Assembly: GCF_004153195.1 (NCBI RefSeq)
Contig: NZ_SEMC01000013.1
Coordinates: forward strand, 1-64,000
Direction: 5' to 3'
Length of the DNA stretch: 64,000 bases
From: Sporolactobacillus sp. THM19-2
GTDB taxonomy: Bacteria > Bacillota > Bacilli > Bacillales > Sporolactobacillaceae
The translations under genes and the position numbers were made by a program. Shown here one piece after another: positions 1-8,769 of this stretch. Position 1 is the stretch's first letter; each line of letters starts with the position of its first letter. The notes under the pieces were generated by a model. It saw only the letters and a list, made by a program, of their open reading frames with translations. It searched no databases and was not told the DNA's origin.

Positions 1-139
1 TCTTAAATGGACAGGGAAGCCGAAAGGCTTTGAAACAAATCCTATAGGAATCCAGGAGTCATTCCAGGTATCCGGATCCAACTGGAAATTCTCTTGGATT
101 GAGCTCTTACTACTAATATACGAGGAGGGTAAAATAGAT

Positions 140-535
140 ATGGTTACACTATATACATCTCCAAGCTGCACATCGTGCAGAAAAGCAAAAGCATGGTTGA
201 AAGCCCACGACATCCCATTCAAGGAGAGGAATATTTTTTCCGAACCTCTATCGATTGAAGAAATTAAGGAAATACTTCGAATGACCGAAGATGGAACAGA
301 TGAGATTATTTCAACACGTTCGAAAGCATTCCAGGAATTGAACATAAACCTTGATACTATGTCTATTCAGGACCTGTTTGAGTTGATTAGAGATAATCCG
401 GGATTGCTGCGTCGCCCGATTATGCTTGATGATAAACGACTCCAGGTTGGTTACAATGATGACGAAATTCGCCGCTTCTTGCCGCGTAAGGTACGTACAT
501 TCCAGTTACATGAAGCGCAGCGTCTCGTCAACTGA
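140..535 (+). CDS. spx: Spx, thiol/disulfide stress transcriptional regulator
   Basis: 131-residue ArsC-like protein that binds the RNA polymerase alpha C-terminal domain and redirects transcription under disulfide stress. The redox switch CxxC is visible at C10 and C13. G52 and the RRPI segment (R92), both conserved in Spx, are in place, and the length equals the usual 131. The ATG has a strong GAGGAGG about 10 nt upstream. It is monocistronic, ending in a clear terminator. The adaptor that delivers Spx to ClpXP, SpxH, is encoded 6 kb downstream, as in B. subtilis. Identification is secure. Confidence 0.97.
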   Translation: MVTLYTSPSCTSCRKAKAWLKAHDIPFKERNIFSEPLSIEEIKEILRMTEDGTDEIISTRSKAFQELNINLDTMSIQDLFELIRDNPGLLRRPIMLDDKRLQVGYNDDEIRRFLPRKVRTFQLHEAQRLVN

Positions 536-568
536 TTCTATTGTCTGCATACAGATTAAGGTCATAAA

Positions 569-608
569 CAGGGCAACCACTCTAATTGAATGGTTGCCCT
601 GTTTGTTT
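569..608 (+). terminator. Rho-independent terminator of spx
   Basis: An 11-bp stem (569-579 with 591-601, CAGGGCAACCA / TGGTTGCCCTG) with an 11-nt loop is followed by a T-rich tail. Confidence 0.9.
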
Positions 609-634
609 ATCTCGCATGAATGGGCGGTTCCTTA

Positions 635-810
635 GGGCCATGAGGGGAAACGAACTGTCCCGGGCGGGGGATCACTGCCCGGAGATCCCGATGGGTTCAG
701 CGAACAATCAGTAAGGGATGGGCGCAGACAAAAAATGAGGGCGCCCTGACGTAACGCCTGCACGAGCACGTCCTGTGCGCCCGAAAAACCTTCACTGATT
801 GAAGTTTCAC
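635..810 (+). repeat. Dispersed intergenic hairpin repeat, copy A
   Basis: Begins GGGCCATGAGG and ends GAAGTTTCAC. It has two nested structures. The first is a short stem CCGGGC...GCCCGG at about 660-681. The second is a long hairpin whose outer arms are AATCAGT (706-712) and ACTGATT (794-800). Inside the long hairpin GGGCGCAG (720-727) can pair with CTGTGCGCCC (773-782). Related copies lie at 2657-2762 (minus), 32495-32607 and 43261-43359. No conserved reading frame is seen. The rest of this gap, to 983, holds no gene I can support. Confidence 0.8.
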
Positions 811-983
811 TTTATCTTTAAGACTCTATTATGACCTTATGAAACCTGAGTGGAAGGGCAAAACTTCCGCGGGATCCGGAAACCCGGGAGCGAGGATATC
901 GGGCGGGGAGGCTCACACTCTTGAGGGCAGCGGGTACCTGGTGCGAAAAAACGGACGGGTTTAACTGAGCTATTTTTACCTCT

Positions 984-1664
984 TCATCTTCCAGTCGTGA
1001 AACCGGTAGATTTTCTATTGAACATCCAGCCACAAAAGATGACAAGCAAAATCAGAATGACCGGGAGAAGATGTGCTGCATGAGGTAAGAGCGCAACCAC
1101 GTGTTCGAGTTTGGGTTCGCTGAGTATCATTTCTGATGCTGTATAAACCAGGACGGCACCGCCGCCGTATATCAGGATCGGGAGTTTCTCCATTGCGGTC
1201 AGAATAAGCTTACTGCCCCAGATAATAATCGGAACCGAAATGATTAATCCGATGGCAATATAGCCAATATGGCCTCTGGCAGCCCCGGCGATGGCCAGCA
1301 TATTATCAAGTCCCATAACGACATCAGCGATGACAATCGTACGTACGGCTCCGAAGAGGGAGGGCCCGGCTGTAATATGATGTTTCTCCTCTTTGCTTGT
1401 GATCAGGCGGAAAGCAATCATAATCAGAAAGAGGCCGCCGATAAACAGAAGGTAAGGAATGCTAAGTAATGAAACAATGATTGCCGTCAGGCTGATTCGA
1501 ACGAGGACAGCAAGACCGGTTCCGATAAGAATGGCTTTATTGCGCTGCTTCTCAGGGAGTTTCCGGCAGGCGAGTGCAATCACGATCGCATTATCGCCTC
1601 CGAGTATGATATCAATGAAGATGATCTTCATAATAAACAGCAGAACATCAGGCTCAAAGGGCAT
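984..1664 (-). CDS. TerC family integral membrane protein (YjbE-like)
   Basis: 226-residue polytopic protein with about seven hydrophobic segments. The family-defining acidic motifs inside membrane segments are present: GGDNA at residues 22-26 and MGLDN near 117-121. TerC proteins of Bacilli are implicated in manganese export and metalation of secreted proteins. The location between spx and mecA is that of B. subtilis yjbE. The ATG follows AAAGGAG. No yybP-ykoY type manganese riboswitch is recognisable upstream. The gene runs against its neighbours and is probably transcribed alone. Confidence 0.88.
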   Translation of the reverse strand: MPFEPDVLLFIMKIIFIDIILGGDNAIVIALACRKLPEKQRNKAILIGTGLAVLVRISLTAIIVSLLSIPYLLFIGGLFLIMIAFRLITSKEEKHHITAGPSLFGAVRTIVIADVVMGLDNMLAIAGAARGHIGYIAIGLIISVPIIIWGSKLILTAMEKLPILIYGGGAVLVYTASEMILSEPKLEHVVALLPHAAHLLPVILILLVIFCGWMFNRKSTGFTTGR

Positions 1665-1845
1665 GAATCAATACTCCTTTCTTCCATTCATTCCAGCCTA
1701 TGCACACTTGTCCCTGATCATGCCAGTGGCGTCATAGGGCACGCATATATCTGATGACATATTTCACTGAGAAGGGAAATAGGATGAAGCATGTGCAGCA
1801 CTTTTCGGGCAAATGTGGAAAATGCATCAGACCATGTGTTTTCTA

Positions 1846-1874
1846 TTTCAATCGTTACTGATTTATCATACAAT
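1846..1874 (+). promoter_or_regulatory. Putative sigma-A promoter of mecA
   Basis: TTTCAA (1846-1851) and TACAAT (1869-1874) are separated by 17 nt, about 77 nt upstream of the mecA start. The -35 is weak. Confidence 0.45.
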
Positions 1875-1950
1875 GAAAGTACAAGAAGGAAGTTGTCTCA
1901 TTGAAGATAGTCACTCCCCATGCCATTGAATTGAGAAGGGAGAGATAGCG

Positions 1951-2655
1951 ATGAAAATAGAAAGAATTAATGAAAATACCCTGAAATTTTATATCAGCTA
2001 TCTGGATATTGAAGATCGCGGATTTGATCGTGAGGAAATCTGGTATAACAGGGAAAGAAGTGAAGAACTGTTCTGGCAAATGATGGATGAGGCACACAGT
2101 CAGGAATCTTTTTCTCTCGAGGGACCTCTGTGGATACAGGTACAGGCATTAGAGAAGGGCATGGAGATCATTGTGACCCGCGCGCAGATTATGAAAAAAG
2201 GACTCACTCCTCAACTGCCTGAGCCTGCCGGCAACAGCCATGAAAAAGATCAGACTGAAAAGATCGATCAGCTGACAGATAAGCATTCTGCTGCCAGACA
2301 GGAACATATACCGGTGAACGGTGAAGGTAAAGAACATCTTTCAGAAGATGATTCGGAAGATCTGTCGTTTGTGTTTAACTTTAAAGAATTTGAAGATATG
2401 ATTTCACTCAGTCATGCTTTTAAGCCCCATCCGGGGACGGACATGGATCTCTATGTTTATCAGGGAAAGTACTTTCTAAATGTGACATTTTCTGATCAGC
2501 TTCCGGAAGAAGAGCAGGATGATGATCTGAGCCGGATTCTGGAATATGGACTTGAGAGTAACCTGACGGCAGCCATGCTTGAGGAGTATGGCAAAAAATT
2601 GATCAGTCAATCTGCGCTCCAGGTGATAAAAAAACATTTTTCCTTATTGAAATAA
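1951..2655 (+). CDS. mecA: MecA, adaptor protein for ClpC
   Basis: 234-residue adaptor that targets substrates such as the competence factor ComK to ClpCP and also stimulates ClpC assembly. The N-terminal substrate-binding domain (about 1-80) and the C-terminal ClpC-binding domain (about 125-234) are joined by a polar, low-complexity linker, as in the family. The start MKIERINENTLKFYIS is characteristic, and a good AGAAGGGAGAG lies before the ATG. It sits directly upstream of coiA, but about 360 nt and a repeat element separate them, so they need not be cotranscribed. Confidence 0.96.
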   Translation: MKIERINENTLKFYISYLDIEDRGFDREEIWYNRERSEELFWQMMDEAHSQESFSLEGPLWIQVQALEKGMEIIVTRAQIMKKGLTPQLPEPAGNSHEKDQTEKIDQLTDKHSAARQEHIPVNGEGKEHLSEDDSEDLSFVFNFKEFEDMISLSHAFKPHPGTDMDLYVYQGKYFLNVTFSDQLPEEEQDDDLSRILEYGLESNLTAAMLEEYGKKLISQSALQVIKKHFSLLK

Positions 2656-2656
2656 A

Positions 2657-2762
2657 GTGAAACTTCAAACGGTGCGGGTCTTCTTCATCTCCCCCTGATT
2701 GTTCTCTGAACCCACCGGTCGCTGCGGGCGGTTCCGGGCATGTTCGTTTATCCTCATGACCC
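2657..2762 (-). repeat. Dispersed intergenic hairpin repeat, copy C (degenerate)
   Basis: Read on the minus strand it starts GGGTCATGAGG, continues through GTGGGTTCAGAGAACAATCAG and ends GAAGTTTCAC, matching copies A and B. The right arm of the terminal hairpin has decayed (ACCGTTTG in place of ACTGATTG). It begins two bases after the mecA stop codon. The remainder of the gap to 3012 shows no gene. Confidence 0.75.
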
Positions 2763-3012
2763 TGAGGGGATACTGCCCGTTCGTGGAATAAATTTTCAGG
2801 CCGTTCGGCAGGATCGAAAAGACTTCCTGTCGAATTTTTTATGATCAGGATGTTTCTGTTCAGTCATACGGATCCGCTCGAGCTGTCCCCTGTTCTCCGC
2901 AAGCCCCGCCCGTCTCCGGTCTGCAGTCTTATTTCATGAATCTGTGCCATTTCGAGCCAGTCGTTGCTATTGAACAGGACACCTGATAATGATCAGTGGA
3001 AAGAGTGAGGCT

Positions 3013-4233
3013 ATGCTTGTCGCGCTTCGGGATAATGGACAGGTACTGTCCCTTGTTTCTTCCAGCCTCTCACGCCGGGAATTAATGATGATGCGTGACC
3101 GAGAAAATTTTAGCTGCCCGGTATGTGGTTCCCCTGTACGCCTGAAATTAGGCCTGCAGAAAAAATGGCATTTTTCCCACTACGCGAAAGATCAGTGTAT
3201 TGTGGAGTCAGAACCGGAGTCCGAGATACATCTGACAGGAAAATCTGATTTATTTAAGTGGACAAGGGATAATGGACATCAGGCGGAACTGGAATACTAT
3301 CTGAAGGAGATCCGCCAGCGTCCGGACATTTTTCTCCCGGGTATTCAGCCTGAAGCGATTGAGTATCAATGCAGTTCCATCACGGAAACAACCCTGTCGG
3401 ATAGAACAGCCGGCTACCGGCAACTCGGCATTCGCCCGGTCTGGATCATGGGCGGCTGTCGTAAAAAGAAAAAGGGCAGTTATCTGTCGCTGTCGGGCTT
3501 TGAGCCACTGACCATGGCTTATAACAGACAAGACGGTCATCCCTTTGTTTCATCCTATTTCGTCTGCTATTATTTTCCTTCAGAAAAGCTGCTCTGTTTT
3601 TCCGGGCATATTCATTCCATATCAAAAACACAATTTATTTCCGAGGAAATGTATATGCCCTTACAGCAGATCAGACCTTTCCATCTGATCAGGCCGGTGC
3701 TGCCTTTTCATCCTTCTTCTTTTATGGAAAAATGGGTGCATTATAAAAGAAGACAGCGACTCCATGTATCGGCACATACGACGGAGTCAGAAATGTTATT
3801 GCGTGTGCTGGCTTATCAGATGAGGAGCAATTATGCTTATTTTCCGGCCTTCGTCGGCATTCCACATGAACATTATGTCCATCTCTCTTCGCCGCCCCAT
3901 CTGTGGCAAATGTGGATCTATCTGATCATGAGCGGAAACCGCAGGCTATGGGTCACACCGGAATACCTGATCCACAGATCCGGAGGAGAAAAAGTTAAGT
4001 GTTTCTTAAGAAGGAGACAACTGCCGTTATGTCCGCAAATTTCTTTAAAAACAATAATAAAAACGTATCTGAATCAGCTTGTTTTTCTCAACGCAGTAAG
4101 GGAGAAGGAGGGGGCATATCAGCTGAAGGATGAAGCGATCCATGTTGCGCATGATATGGACAGGCTCCTTCAGAGAGATGCCGCCGTCCTGAAAGCTCTT
4201 TCTGAACGGCCTGATCCTTCACCTGTGCCGTAA
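3013..4233 (+). CDS. coiA: CoiA, competence protein
   Basis: 406-residue competence protein needed for processing transforming DNA in Gram-positive bacteria. A treble-clef-like segment CPVCGSPVRLK followed by WHFSH lies in the N-terminal part. A restriction-endonuclease-like core follows: an acidic region around ESEIHLTGKSDLF, then RPDIFLPG and AIEYQCS, the expected D and ExQ catalytic pattern. I prefer the ATG at 3013 (preceded by AGTGAGG) to the upstream in-frame ATG at 2989, which lacks a ribosome site. Adjacency to mecA matches B. subtilis. Confidence 0.9.
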   Translation: MLVALRDNGQVLSLVSSSLSRRELMMMRDRENFSCPVCGSPVRLKLGLQKKWHFSHYAKDQCIVESEPESEIHLTGKSDLFKWTRDNGHQAELEYYLKEIRQRPDIFLPGIQPEAIEYQCSSITETTLSDRTAGYRQLGIRPVWIMGGCRKKKKGSYLSLSGFEPLTMAYNRQDGHPFVSSYFVCYYFPSEKLLCFSGHIHSISKTQFISEEMYMPLQQIRPFHLIRPVLPFHPSSFMEKWVHYKRRQRLHVSAHTTESEMLLRVLAYQMRSNYAYFPAFVGIPHEHYVHLSSPPHLWQMWIYLIMSGNRRLWVTPEYLIHRSGGEKVKCFLRRRQLPLCPQISLKTIIKTYLNQLVFLNAVREKEGAYQLKDEAIHVAHDMDRLLQRDAAVLKALSERPDPSPVP

Positions 4234-4319
4234 ATCCGTGAATCACTTTACGGACTGGATAAAAATGGAGTACGATAAAAGAAATACCTGATGAGGATAA
4301 GTGCAATGGAGGTGCCGAC

Positions 4320-6134
4320 ATGGCCAGTCAAAGTACAACAGAACTCCCGAAAAGAGAGGACGTACCCATTAAAGAAAAATGGGATCTGGAAGCTATTTAT
4401 CCCAATATTGAGGCATGGGAAGCTGCTTTCAGCAAAGTAAAAGAGTTGATTGGGGAAGTCGAGTCCTATAAGGGGAAAGCCGGCCAGTCTTCAGCAAACC
4501 TGTTTGCCCTGTTGAAAAAGCAGGATGAACTGACTGAATTATTATATAAAGTTTACGTCTACGCGCATATGAAAAACGATGAAGACACTGCAAACCCGAC
4601 CTTTCAGGCACTCCATGACCGTGCCGGAAATCTTGCCACGGTTGCCGGAAGTCGTCTGGCTTTTATCGTCCCGGAAATATTAGCTATTAATCCGGAAAAA
4701 CTGAAAGAATTTATCGCGACAAATAAGGATTTGCAGCTTTATAAACATGCCATTGAGGAAATTACACGCACCCGTCCGCATGTTCTCGACGCGGAAAAAG
4801 AAGCCTTACTGGCAGCAGCCGGTGATGTCGCAGATGCCTCATCAACGACGTTTGGAATGCTGAATAATGCGGATCTGAAATTCCCGAAAATTAAGGATGA
4901 AAAGGGTAATGAGACAGAAATTACCCATGGTCGATACGGACGGTTTATGGAAAGTGATAACCGCAGGGTGAGAAAAGATACATTTGAAGGCATCTACCAG
5001 ACGTATGGGTCTTTTAAAAATACGCTCGCGTCGACACTCAGCGGACAGATCAAAAGAGATAATTTCTATGCTCAGGCGAGACACTACAGAACAGCAAGGG
5101 AGGCTGCCCTGTTCAGTAACAACATTCCTGAAAAGGTATATGATAATTTAATCGCTGTCGTCCATAAAAATCTGCCTCTGATGTACCGCTATGTCGCTCT
5201 GCGGAAAAAAGCGCTGAAACTTGATGAGCTCCATATGTACGATCTATATGCACCGCTTGTTCCGGATGTGAAGATCAAAGTGACCTACGATGAAGCTCAG
5301 GATATCGTTCTAAAAGGTCTTGCTCCTCTTGGCGAGGATTATCTGGATGTCATCAGGGACGGCTTTAAAAAACGCTGGATCGACGTCCGTGAAACACAAA
5401 ATAAAAGAAGCGGAGGCTATTCAGGGGGAAGCTACGGGACAATGCCTTACATTCTGCTTAACTGGCAGGACAATTTGAACAGTGTCTTCACGCTTGCCCA
5501 TGAACTTGGGCACTCCATGCACAGTTATTATTCCCGGACGAATCAGCCATACCCTTATTCGGATTATTCGATTTTTGTTGCAGAGGTGGCTTCAACATGT
5601 AATGAGGCACTGCTTAATTATTACCTGCTCCATCACACGGAGGATAAAAAGAAGAAACTCTTTCTGCTGAATCATCAGCTGGAGGGATTTAAGGCCACCG
5701 TGTTCCGGCAGACGATGTTTGCGGAGTTTGAACACTTGATTCATGAGAAAGCGCGCGAAGGGGTCGCGTTAACCGCAGATTTTCTGACAAACCAATATTA
5801 TGATCTGAATAAAACTTATTTTGGTTCAGGTATCACGGTTGATAAACAGATCGGACTCGAGTGGGCAAGAATCCCTCATTTTTACTATAATTACTACGTA
5901 TACCAGTACGCCACGGGATACAGTGCCGCTTCAGCGCTTTCCAGTCAGATCCTGAATGAAGGCGCCCCTGCGGTGTCACGGTATAAGGATTATCTGAAGT
6001 CGGGAAGTTCTGATTACCCGATTGAAGTCTTGAAAAAAGCGGGAGTAGATATGACAGATCCCCGGCCCATTCAGCAGGCCATGGATCACTTCGCAAAAGT
6101 TCTTGATGAAACAGAATCATTAATGTTTCAATGA
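4320..6134 (+). CDS. pepF: Oligoendopeptidase F (M3B metallopeptidase)
   Basis: 604-residue cytoplasmic zinc peptidase that cleaves short oligopeptides. The zinc site HELGH is at residues 394-398 and the third ligand E422 lies in the following helix (EVAST), the spacing expected for family M3. GGAGGTG precedes the ATG. Length is typical for PepF. It follows coiA as in B. subtilis, and overproduced PepF is known to affect sporulation signalling there. A strong terminator follows. Confidence 0.96.
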   Translation: MASQSTTELPKREDVPIKEKWDLEAIYPNIEAWEAAFSKVKELIGEVESYKGKAGQSSANLFALLKKQDELTELLYKVYVYAHMKNDEDTANPTFQALHDRAGNLATVAGSRLAFIVPEILAINPEKLKEFIATNKDLQLYKHAIEEITRTRPHVLDAEKEALLAAAGDVADASSTTFGMLNNADLKFPKIKDEKGNETEITHGRYGRFMESDNRRVRKDTFEGIYQTYGSFKNTLASTLSGQIKRDNFYAQARHYRTAREAALFSNNIPEKVYDNLIAVVHKNLPLMYRYVALRKKALKLDELHMYDLYAPLVPDVKIKVTYDEAQDIVLKGLAPLGEDYLDVIRDGFKKRWIDVRETQNKRSGGYSGGSYGTMPYILLNWQDNLNSVFTLAHELGHSMHSYYSRTNQPYPYSDYSIFVAEVASTCNEALLNYYLLHHTEDKKKKLFLLNHQLEGFKATVFRQTMFAEFEHLIHEKAREGVALTADFLTNQYYDLNKTYFGSGITVDKQIGLEWARIPHFYYNYYVYQYATGYSAASALSSQILNEGAPAVSRYKDYLKSGSSDYPIEVLKKAGVDMTDPRPIQQAMDHFAKVLDETESLMFQ

Positions 6135-6147
6135 TACATGAACATGT

Positions 6148-6179
6148 AAAAAAGATCCGTGTTATTCGGATCTTTTTTT
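6148..6179 (+). terminator. Terminator of pepF
   Basis: Stem AAAGATCCG / CGGATCTTT with a 7-nt loop (6160-6166) ends in a T run. Confidence 0.92.
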
Positions 6180-6185
6180 AAACCC

Positions 6186-6353
6186 TTATTCATTCTTTTG
6201 TTTCCACGTGATGAGTCTGATAAAAAGAAACAGGAACAGAAAGAATAAACCGCCTGTCAGAATTAATGATTCAAGGTGCAGAAGTCCCAGTAAATAGTGA
6301 TAAAAGCAGAAACCGAGGATCAGGATGAGGACGAATACAGCAGTATAGCGCAT
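6186..6353 (-). CDS. Small membrane protein (55 aa), YizD position
   Basis: A 55-residue ORF beginning MRYTAVFVLIL and ending TWKQKNE, with two hydrophobic stretches separated by a short LHLES segment. GGAGGG lies 7 nt before the ATG. It sits between pepF and spxH on the spxH strand, the position held by the small gene yizD in B. subtilis. I infer correspondence from position only. It begins 46 nt downstream of the spxH stop and could be cotranscribed with spxH. Function unknown. Confidence 0.65.
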   Translation of the reverse strand: MRYTAVFVLILILGFCFYHYLLGLLHLESLILTGGLFFLFLFLFIRLITWKQKNE

Positions 6354-6399
6354 GTGAATCCCTCCGACGTATATGCTTTTATTAAAACAAGCTTACGTC

Positions 6400-7302
6400 T
6401 TATCCGTTTGTAATATACCTCCAGTATTCACCGCTTTTAATTGTGACGGGTTCAATAATCTGAAGGAGCTGCATTTTTCGCAGTTCTTTCAATGCTTTCT
6501 CCTCACTCCAGTCATAGACAACAGCGACTTCCGGGGTTGTGAGATAGAGCTGTAGTCTGAAATACTCTGACAGCGGCGGGTGTGGGGCGGGATTCGGTGT
6601 GTAGCCGAGCAGATCTTCCAGGATCTGGACATAGACGTCATAATCATACTGTCCGCTTATTTTAATGGCTTCATCATCAGTGCAGAGATTGGTAAAGAGG
6701 AGTGCAGGAAGCTCAGTAATGGACATCTCATTTGCGAGGCGCCGGTCCGCCTGAAGGGCTTTAATTGAACGGCAGGAGTGAAAGTCGTTGGAAAACTCTT
6801 CCACATTCAGCTTAGCGAGTCTGGCGACATCCTGCAGTTCTTCAAACCTGTTCAATCCCTTTTTTTCAAGAAAGACCTGCTCGCGGATTCTGCGCAGGAA
6901 ACGATTTCCGGCCGTAGAACCCTGAAATTCCGCAGCTTTAATGGCTATAGCGATAGCGTAGGGTGACGGCGGGTTTTCAAGCCATACATTACTGTCACAG
7001 CACATACCCGTCATGTGGGCACATTTATCCCATGATTCAGCCATTTTTTTTACCTGTGAAAACTGATATTGATTTGCCGTGTCATGTTTCGTTGTCAGTA
7101 CCGCACGTAGTTTAAAATAATCATGATATTCTAAAATGAACTTTTTCATTGCCGGCTCCAGGCCCCAGCACTCGGGGCATAGAGGATCGATAAATTCCAG
7201 AATCTCAATACATGGATCATGTTTATCTGAATGAATACCGCTGGAACAAGTCATGTTTCCGGGTGACCCTTCACAAAATGATCGGTTTTTGTGTAATCTC
7301 AT
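6400..7302 (-). CDS. spxH: SpxH (YjbH), adaptor for ClpXP proteolysis of Spx
   Basis: 300-residue DsbA-like thioredoxin-fold protein that binds Spx and speeds its degradation by ClpXP. The hallmark DPLCPECWGLEP is at residues 39-50, with C42 and C45 as the CxxC. The middle helical domain and the C-terminal tail follow the B. subtilis protein. A cysteine- and histidine-rich N-terminus (C10, C19, H24, H28) resembles the zinc-binding N-terminus of known SpxH. GAGAGGTG precedes the ATG. Together with spx at 140 it completes the regulator-adaptor pair. Confidence 0.93.
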   Translation of the reverse strand: MRLHKNRSFCEGSPGNMTCSSGIHSDKHDPCIEILEFIDPLCPECWGLEPAMKKFILEYHDYFKLRAVLTTKHDTANQYQFSQVKKMAESWDKCAHMTGMCCDSNVWLENPPSPYAIAIAIKAAEFQGSTAGNRFLRRIREQVFLEKKGLNRFEELQDVARLAKLNVEEFSNDFHSCRSIKALQADRRLANEMSITELPALLFTNLCTDDEAIKISGQYDYDVYVQILEDLLGYTPNPAPHPPLSEYFRLQLYLTTPEVAVVYDWSEEKALKELRKMQLLQIIEPVTIKSGEYWRYITNG

Positions 7303-7640
7303 CGGATGTCACCTCTCGAATCATTTTTAACGCGTGCATCCTGTTTGTATTCATTTTTAGTCAAGCCAACCTGCCTTTTTGCATAAATCTTTTTTGCTGA
7401 CAGATCCTGTGGGCCATTGATCTTATGGGAAAAAGTACCCGAATGGTCCGGCTCACTGATCTTCAGGCTTTCTATATTGTAACAAGAGTCCATGTCCCGG
7501 GGCAACTATTGAGGACTGAAGGAGGGCTCTCTGCTTTGCTCCTGATCCTGCCGGATACCCTGCTCTTTTAGTTTACCCCGAAATCACAAGAAGAGACAAA
7601 GGACATGGGACTCTTTAACCAGTCACCTTATCAAAAAGGG
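7303..7640. other. Intergenic stretch without supported gene
   Basis: A 68-codon minus-strand ORF overlaps the start of spxH but has no ribosome site and no recognisable protein. B. subtilis carries yjbI (truncated haemoglobin) near here; no trace of it is seen. Confidence 0.5.
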
Positions 7641-7668
7641 TTGAAAGGCACTGGAAAAGTGTTATAAT
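7641..7668 (+). promoter_or_regulatory. Putative sigma-A promoter of the YitT-family gene
   Basis: TTGAAA (7641-7646), 16-nt spacer, TATAAT (7663-7668), about 27 nt before the first possible start. Confidence 0.7.
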
Positions 7669-7694
7669 TTGAGACCCGGGCGACCGGTTAAAAG

Positions 7695-8684
7695 ATGTTT
7701 AAGGAAGGTATGGGATTGAAGATAGATCATGTTGGGGACTTTTTGATAAAAACAGGGATATCATTGATCGCTGCTTTTTTGTGTGCAATGAGTATGAATC
7801 TGTTCCTGATTCCCGCTCAGGTCTACGCGGCGGGCATTAACGGCGCGGCGCAGCTGATGATTGATATCATGCGGGACGGTTTCGGGATTCATCTCCCCAT
7901 CGGGCTGCTGATTTTAGCGTTAAACCTGCCGGTTGCATGGCTGGGCTGGAAAAAAGTCGGGAAGAGTTTCACCTTTTTCAGCTTTATCACAGTTTTACTG
8001 ACCTCTTTATTTCTGACCGTCATACCTGTATATCCGCTTTCAGACGATATCCTGCTTAATGCGATATTCGGCGGAATGATCTCAGCGGTCGGCGTCGGTC
8101 TGGCACTGAAATTTGGTATTTCAACCGGCGGACTTGATATTATTGCCGTTTATCTGACAAGGAAAAACAGAAACGCAGCTTCGGGAAAATATTTTCTGAT
8201 CCTGAACGGACTGATTATTATCATTGCCGGCGCGGTCTATGAATGGCAATATGCACTGTACACGCTGATATCCAGATTTGTAAACAGCTATGTGATTGAC
8301 CTGATTCATACAAAATATCAGAAACTGACCGTGATCATTGTGACTCACAAAAAAGATGCAGTGATTCAGGCGATTCGTGACCGGTTTGACCGCGGGATGA
8401 CGGTCATTCCGTCGTACGGCGGATTTACGGGGTCAGGTAATACCTCCATTCTGGTGGTCATCAGTCATTATGAGCTTTATCAAATGGAGCAGTTGATTAA
8501 GCGGACAGATCCGGAGGCTTTTACCGATATTCTTGAGACGAATAAGATTATTGGTGTTTTTCATACTGAAGAGCAGCAGAAAGCCATACAGGCGCAGAAA
8601 CACAGGGAGGATAAAGGGATAAAATCCGGCGCATTTGAGCCTGTGCACGCTTTTCACCGGATTTTCCCCTTCCAGACTAAATAA
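7695..8684 (+). CDS. YitT family membrane protein (DUF161 plus DUF2179)
   Basis: 329 residues: five or six membrane segments in the first 200 residues (with FLIPAQVYAAGINGAAQL and FGISTGGLDIIAVYLTRK, typical of the family), then a cytoplasmic DUF2179 domain of about 85 residues (GMTVIPSYGGFTGSG, VISHYEL). The family is widespread in Firmicutes and its transport or signalling role is unknown. A second in-frame ATG at 7710, with AAGGA just upstream, is an equally likely start. The gene stands alone between a clear promoter and a bidirectional terminator. Confidence 0.88.
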   Translation: MFKEGMGLKIDHVGDFLIKTGISLIAAFLCAMSMNLFLIPAQVYAAGINGAAQLMIDIMRDGFGIHLPIGLLILALNLPVAWLGWKKVGKSFTFFSFITVLLTSLFLTVIPVYPLSDDILLNAIFGGMISAVGVGLALKFGISTGGLDIIAVYLTRKNRNAASGKYFLILNGLIIIIAGAVYEWQYALYTLISRFVNSYVIDLIHTKYQKLTVIIVTHKKDAVIQAIRDRFDRGMTVIPSYGGFTGSGNTSILVVISHYELYQMEQLIKRTDPEAFTDILETNKIIGVFHTEEQQKAIQAQKHREDKGIKSGAFEPVHAFHRIFPFQTK

Positions 8685-8730
8685 TTCTATAGCCTGCTCT
8701 GCAATTCTTCCCGAATCATTATATGTCTTA

Positions 8731-8764
8731 AAAAAAAAGACGTCCTGGACTGGACGTCTTTTTT
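8731..8764. terminator. Bidirectional terminator between convergent genes
   Basis: AAAGACGTCC / GGACGTCTTT with a 6-nt loop has A tracts on the left and T tracts on the right, so it can serve both the YitT gene and the minus-strand LysR gene. Confidence 0.92.
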
Positions 8765-8769
8765 CATCC

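Noticed and set aside
94-122. TTGGAT-N17-TATACG as spx promoter
   Set aside because: Transcription would begin at about 129 and remove the Shine-Dalgarno at 123-129, so the real promoter must be further upstream.
1665-1850. yybP-ykoY manganese riboswitch before the TerC gene
   Set aside because: None of the conserved helices or loop sequences could be found on the minus strand.
4227-4252. Terminator after coiA (CCGTAAA / TTTACGG)
   Set aside because: Stem includes the stop codon and has a 12-nt loop, but no T tract follows.
7299-7505. 68-codon minus-strand ORF upstream of spxH
   Set aside because: No ribosome site, no protein resemblance, overlaps the spxH ribosome site.
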